64,000 nucleotides of DNA. Source: Bacillota bacterium (GTDB taxonomy: Bacteria > Bacillota > UBA4882 > UBA8346). The stretch spans positions 1 to 64,000 of the forward strand of contig JAEVYU010000009.1 in assembly GCA_023392595.1 (NCBI GenBank), given 5' to 3'. The position numbers and the translations under genes are program-made. The first letter of the stretch is position 1. Every line of letters starts with the position of its first letter. Shown piece by piece: positions 60,702 through 64,000 of this stretch. The notes beneath the pieces were generated by a model. That model was not told the origin of the DNA. It was given only the letters and a program-made list of their open reading frames with translations, and made no database searches.

Positions 60702-61469
60702 ATGTTTAGAAAATGTTTGATGACTTCAATCGTATTCCATATGCTATTGATAATCGGAGCGGGGATCGACTCGCCCCATCCACCGATGCAGCCGAGGCCG
60801 GCCGTATTTCAGTTGATGGCTGCCAATGTCCATGATACGGCAGGAATGGCAGAGAGCATTGGGGAAACCCAACTCGCAGTGAGAACGAAATCAGTGAGTG
60901 TATCTCATTTTAAGAAGGCATCCGATGACGCCAAGACTTTGCAAGTTGGGCGTCATCAGATTCCACAGCCTCAACCGAAGGATGGGGTCGCTGATAGTCC
61001 GGAAAGCGGGGCTAGGGACGCTACTGCCTATTTTGGCAGCGGGGAAGGGGAAACCGATCAAAGCGGCCTAAATATCCCAAGCGCTTCCATGACGGGAAGC
61101 AATTCCAACGGAAGCCCATCTTCTGGTGAAAATATAGGATTGGGGGGAAGTGATTTTGACAAGGGGGCTGCGGGAGCAGGAAAGCAAGGGAGAGACAAAA
61201 TAACGCCGCATGCTATTGACCAGCCGCGTTCTTATCCCCTGGAAGCCCGGAGTAAAGGCTGGGAAGGCACAGTAAAGTTGGAGGCCCTATTGAACAAGAA
61301 GGGACGCATTGAATCCATAAAACTGCTTCAATCGTCCGGATATAAAATATTAGATGATACTGCCATCCGGATGGTAAAGAAATGGCGTTATAAACCCGTT
61401 GTCAAAGATGGAGTCCCGATTGATTGGACCTTGCGAATTACAATCCCGTTTAAGCTGGAGGATAATTAA
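60702..61469 (+). CDS. TonB energy transducer
   Basis: Periplasm-spanning protein of 255 residues with an N-terminal membrane anchor (MTSIVFHMLLIIGAGI), a long low-complexity Gly/Ser/Asp linker and a C-terminal TonB domain (AIDQPRSYPLEARSKGWEGT, then SSGYKILDDTAIRMVKKW and KWRYKP). It links ExbBD to the TonB box of the receptor. It begins ten bases after btuB. Confidence 0.88.
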   Translation: MFRKCLMTSIVFHMLLIIGAGIDSPHPPMQPRPAVFQLMAANVHDTAGMAESIGETQLAVRTKSVSVSHFKKASDDAKTLQVGRHQIPQPQPKDGVADSPESGARDATAYFGSGEGETDQSGLNIPSASMTGSNSNGSPSSGENIGLGGSDFDKGAAGAGKQGRDKITPHAIDQPRSYPLEARSKGWEGTVKLEALLNKKGRIESIKLLQSSGYKILDDTAIRMVKKWRYKPVVKDGVPIDWTLRITIPFKLEDN

Positions 61470-61470
61470 A

Positions 61471-61929
61471 ATGAGTTTATTGCAACAAGGCGGTTTTTTC
61501 ATGTTGCCGTTGCTGCTTTGTTCCATTATCATGGTGGCGGTAATTTTGGAGCGGCTAACTGTTTTTTCTCAAACCATGAAAAAGCCTTTGATAAATCGTG
61601 ATAACCCGCAGGAGGTCATTAAAAAGCTACGCGCTCATCTGATGATCCTCTATACTGTTATCGTCATTGCGCCAATGCTTGGTTTAATCGGTACGGTGGT
61701 TGGCTTGATGAAATGCTTTCACTTGCTGGGAATCACGGCTGCCACCACTTTTGATCCCAAGATATTGAGCCTCGGAATTAGTGAAGCATTGGTGACGACG
61801 GCTGCCGGTTTGATTATTACGGTGATTGCGACGATATTTTACAATTATTTCAATACCTGCCTCGATGGTTATGTATTGGATTATAACAGTTCCCTTCAAG
61901 ATGGCAACTTGGAAGGAAAAGAGCCATGA
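61471..61929 (+). CDS. ExbB/TolQ-type proton channel
   Basis: Inner-membrane protein of 152 residues, MotA/TolQ/ExbB family: FFMLPLLLCSIIMVAVILER, APMLGLIGTVVGLMKCF and ALVTTAAGLIITVIATIFYN. Uses the proton gradient to energise TonB. GGAGG precedes the ATG at 61471; it overlaps exbD by ATGA. Confidence 0.9.
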   Translation: MSLLQQGGFFMLPLLLCSIIMVAVILERLTVFSQTMKKPLINRDNPQEVIKKLRAHLMILYTVIVIAPMLGLIGTVVGLMKCFHLLGITAATTFDPKILSLGISEALVTTAAGLIITVIATIFYNYFNTCLDGYVLDYNSSLQDGNLEGKEP

Positions 61930-62336
61930 AAAAAGTTCCGATTCATTTAAAGCCGCTTCCGGAACCCCGTTTGGAAATATTGAACCTGATCGATGTTTTA
62001 ATTACCTTGGTGGCTTTTTTTATGCTGGCTTCAACATTTGTGGCGGATCAATCCCAGCGGAATATTGGCATCAATTTGCCACAAGTCCGGCATTCCGGAA
62101 TCGAGGACAAGGCTGACAGGCGGTTGGTGGTGGAGTTGAATAAAAAACACCAAATATTTTATCGGGGAGATTCCCTGAATCGGTTTCAATTAAAAGAGTT
62201 GTTTCAAAAACAGCCCGGGGATACTGTCTTTACGATCAAGGCGGACAAAGATTGCCGTTATTCCTGGGTGGTTGATTTATTGAATTTGGCGGCAGGGTGT
62301 AAATTGACGAAGATTGCTTTGGAAGTCCGAAAGTAG
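61926..62336 (+). CDS. ExbD/TolR-type protein
   Basis: Membrane-anchored partner of ExbB, 136 residues. LEILNLIDVLITLVAFFMLA contains the membrane Asp that carries protons. The periplasmic part is RLVVELNKKHQIFY and DCRYSWVVDLLNLAAGCKLTKIAL. Completes the TonB-ExbB-ExbD complex. Confidence 0.9.
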   Translation: MKKVPIHLKPLPEPRLEILNLIDVLITLVAFFMLASTFVADQSQRNIGINLPQVRHSGIEDKADRRLVVELNKKHQIFYRGDSLNRFQLKELFQKQPGDTVFTIKADKDCRYSWVVDLLNLAAGCKLTKIALEVRK

Positions 62337-62359
62337 TCCCCGTTCGCGGCAAACGAAAG

Positions 62360-62756
62360 GTTCACCACAAAAGTGGGGAACAGGGAATGAAAATTCAGGA
62401 TGGCTGCGTGCGACAAGAGCAATCTGAGCCTTGCCTCAATGTCATAAGGCTATGCTTCCATAAAATGGGACATGGATTCAAGTTGCCTATTTGACCTAAC
62501 TCTTGCTCTTCCCCAAAGATGTTGTTCAAAGTAGTTGTTTCAGTGGAAGAGTAACCCCAGCCGTTGATCTCCAAAAGCTTTTAGACTGCGAGTCATCGGT
62601 TACTCTCCCACTGAATCCGCTTCATTGAAGAACTCCATTGGGGGAGAGCAAGAGAGAGGTCTGGGCCCGAATTTTCAAATTCATTACTTCCAGAAAATGT
62701 ATCCATAGCCTTATGACATTGACCCTTTCCTTCCCCGTTACGGAGTGAACCTACGA
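62360..62756. repeat. large nested fold-back element, family D, copy 2
   Basis: Between exbD and the binding-protein gene. CAATGTCATAAGGCTATG (62437-62454) pairs perfectly with CATAGCCTTATGACATTG (62704-62721). Inside, 62500-62516 pairs with 62638-62654 and GAGTAACC (62549-62556) pairs with GGTTACTC (62598-62605). GGTTCAC near 62360 and GTGAACC near 62750 add outer pairing. Same core as 57177-57546, without the two side hairpins. Confidence 0.8.
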
Positions 62757-62781
62757 TGCTGATTCAAGAGGTGAAAAGACA

Positions 62782-63894
62782 TTGAAACCACAGCGAAAAA
62801 TCTTGATTTTTTTGACTCTAGTATGTATGGTGGGATTGTTTGGGCAGACCCAGGTCCTGCCCGCTCCTACAACGTTGCCCGGTTTACGCTATACCCGGCA
62901 TTTTAAAATTGAAGAAGTTGGCAACCGTTGCCGGAAAATAACCGACGGGCAAGGGAACCAATTGTTGTTGGTCCCCCATGGCATGAAATCCCCCAAGGAT
63001 TTTCGCAATCTCCCGGTTATTCGCATCCCGGTTCAAAGAGCCTTGTTTGCTTCGATGACCCAGGTTTGTTTATTGAGGCCTTTTCATAATCGGGAAATAT
63101 GGGCCAGTGTGGTCGGGGTCACCAGCCCGTCGAGGGAATGGTATATCCCGGAAATTCGCAAAGGGTTGCAAAATGGGTCGATCCAATATGTCGGAGATGG
63201 TTATGAACCGGACTTTGAGATGATTCAAGCATTAGAACCGGAAATCGTTTTTACCTATGGCGGTCCCAACGGCCAATTCAAGTTGATGAAAAAACTATCC
63301 GAGTTGAAGATTCCTTATGCGGTTGATAATGAATATTTGGAAACCGATCCTTTGGGACAGTTGGAATGGCTTAAATTCGTCGCTGCTTTTTATGATCAGG
63401 GGCCGGCGGCTGAAAAATATTTTAAGCGGAGCGAAAGAACAATCCTTGATACGGCCCGAAAGTTACAGGAAAGAAAAAGGCCTAAAATTGCCTGGGGCAT
63501 GATTTATAATGGGAAAGTTTATGTTGCGGCGGGCGATTCGTACGTTGCCAAAATGATCGACTTAGCCGGCGGAGATTATCTCTTTAAACAATTGGCAAGG
63601 GGTAAAACGGCCCTCAATATCGAAACCTTTTATGCGCAAAGCAAAAACGCGGACATTTTGGTGAATAGCGCTTATGCTCCCATGGTTCCCTCCATTCAAG
63701 CCATGGTGAGCCAGGCTCCCATTTTGGCAGACCTGAATGCGGTTCGCCGGGGCCGCGTCTGGTCGATGCAGCCATGGTATAATCAAAGGGTGGACCAAAA
63801 CGATCAAATTTTATTGGATTTAGCTTCAATCTTTCATCCTGAAGTAATCAAAAACAGGCGGCTTGAAAACTTTTTAAAGCTTCCGCCTCGATAA
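62782..63894 (+). CDS. ABC importer binding protein, BtuF/FepB type
   Basis: Periplasmic metal-chelate binding protein (family 8) of 370 residues, with an N-terminal signal peptide (ILIFLTLVCMVGLFGQTQV) without a clear lipobox. Features: RNLPVIRIPVQRALFASMTQ, GYEPDFEMIQALEPEIVFT and RPKIAWGMIYNGKVYVAAGD. It likely binds cobalamin, siderophore or another chelate; position after the btuB-tonB-exbBD genes favours corrinoid. TTG start behind GAGGTG. Permease and ATPase genes would lie beyond the window. Confidence 0.82.
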   Translation: MKPQRKILIFLTLVCMVGLFGQTQVLPAPTTLPGLRYTRHFKIEEVGNRCRKITDGQGNQLLLVPHGMKSPKDFRNLPVIRIPVQRALFASMTQVCLLRPFHNREIWASVVGVTSPSREWYIPEIRKGLQNGSIQYVGDGYEPDFEMIQALEPEIVFTYGGPNGQFKLMKKLSELKIPYAVDNEYLETDPLGQLEWLKFVAAFYDQGPAAEKYFKRSERTILDTARKLQERKRPKIAWGMIYNGKVYVAAGDSYVAKMIDLAGGDYLFKQLARGKTALNIETFYAQSKNADILVNSAYAPMVPSIQAMVSQAPILADLNAVRRGRVWSMQPWYNQRVDQNDQILLDLASIFHPEVIKNRRLENFLKLPPR

Positions 63895-63901
63895 GGTTGT
63901 A

Positions 63902-64000
63902 CTAGTAGAGCGTATCGTAAATAAACGGCAATCAGAAATGGGCCAGATACGCTCTACTTAAGTAAAACGTTCACCGAACATTGAGTAGTTATTTAGAGAA
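63902..64000. repeat. dispersed double-hairpin repeat, family B, copy 3 (partial)
   Basis: Same orientation as 33534-33642, starting CTAGTAGAGCGTATC; the window ends before the last arm is complete. Stem 1 is intact (GTAGAGCGTATC with GATACGCTCTAC), loops differ. Confidence 0.85.

Overview
The window looks like chromosome from a spore-forming-lineage Firmicute with an outer membrane (a diderm, for example the Hydrogenispora/Limnochordia type; the exact taxon is inference). Two small Spo0E-like phosphatase genes and a decayed third copy point to the Firmicutes. A BtuB-type TonB-dependent receptor with TonB, ExbB and ExbD, and a small beta-barrel-like secreted protein ending in Phe, point to an outer membrane. 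AAGGAGG-type ribosome sites, GTG/TTG starts and moderate G+C fit the same picture. I see no rRNA, tRNA, phage, transposase or CRISPR array.

Regions. 0-4 kb: spo0E-like gene, XRE regulator, deoC and a MurR/RpiR regulator. 4-7.6 kb: leftward redox operon (SDR, double SnoaL-like protein, ferredoxin-nitroreductase) beside a WYL regulator. 7.7-13.5 kb: AraC regulator, sugar ABC importer without its own ATPase, and a GH13_18 phosphorylase. 13.7-18.8 kb: leftward gas vesicle operon gvpA-N-(orf77)-F-G-S-K-L-J-(orf81)-O. 19.4-22.3 kb: acidic micro-ORF, hairpin repeat, glycogen-debranching-type GH13 enzyme. 22.6-28.4 kb: transporters, regulators, a CPBP-family protein and an IMPDH/GMP-reductase-like enzyme. 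28.9-33.5 kb: second spo0E-like gene, Crp/Fnr regulator, minisatellite, and a CbiMN-Q-O nickel/cobalt importer. 33.9-36.2 kb: three tandem paralogues of an unrecognised small family and a gluconate-5-dehydrogenase-like SDR. 37-44.5 kb: beta-barrel protein, two bacteriohemerythrins, thymidine kinase, hybrid histidine kinase, CcdA/TlpA pair. 45-50.5 kb: two His/Cys-rich small proteins, Nramp-related transporter with a long leader, papain-like protease, M23 cell-wall hydrolase. 50.9-53.4 kb: exopolysaccharide synthase and deacetylase. 53.5-56.1 kb: fur and feoAB with two Fur boxes. 56.2-58.3 kb: YitT-type protein and a FabG-like SDR. 58.5-64 kb: cobalamin riboswitch, btuB-tonB-exbB-exbD and a BtuF-like binding protein.

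Metal handling is a recurring theme: CbiMNQO, Nramp-related transporter, Fur/FeoAB, the cobalamin uptake locus and His/Cys-rich putative metal binders.

The most unusual layer is non-coding. Four families of dispersed, mostly hairpin-forming repeats occur in the intergenic spaces. The strongest is a large nested fold-back element (57177-57546 and 62360-62756) whose two copies differ by paired, compensatory substitutions in the stems. A three-copy double-hairpin element (33534, 36600, 63902) and a two-copy one (19644, 45685) are further candidates for undescribed structured RNAs or miniature mobile elements.
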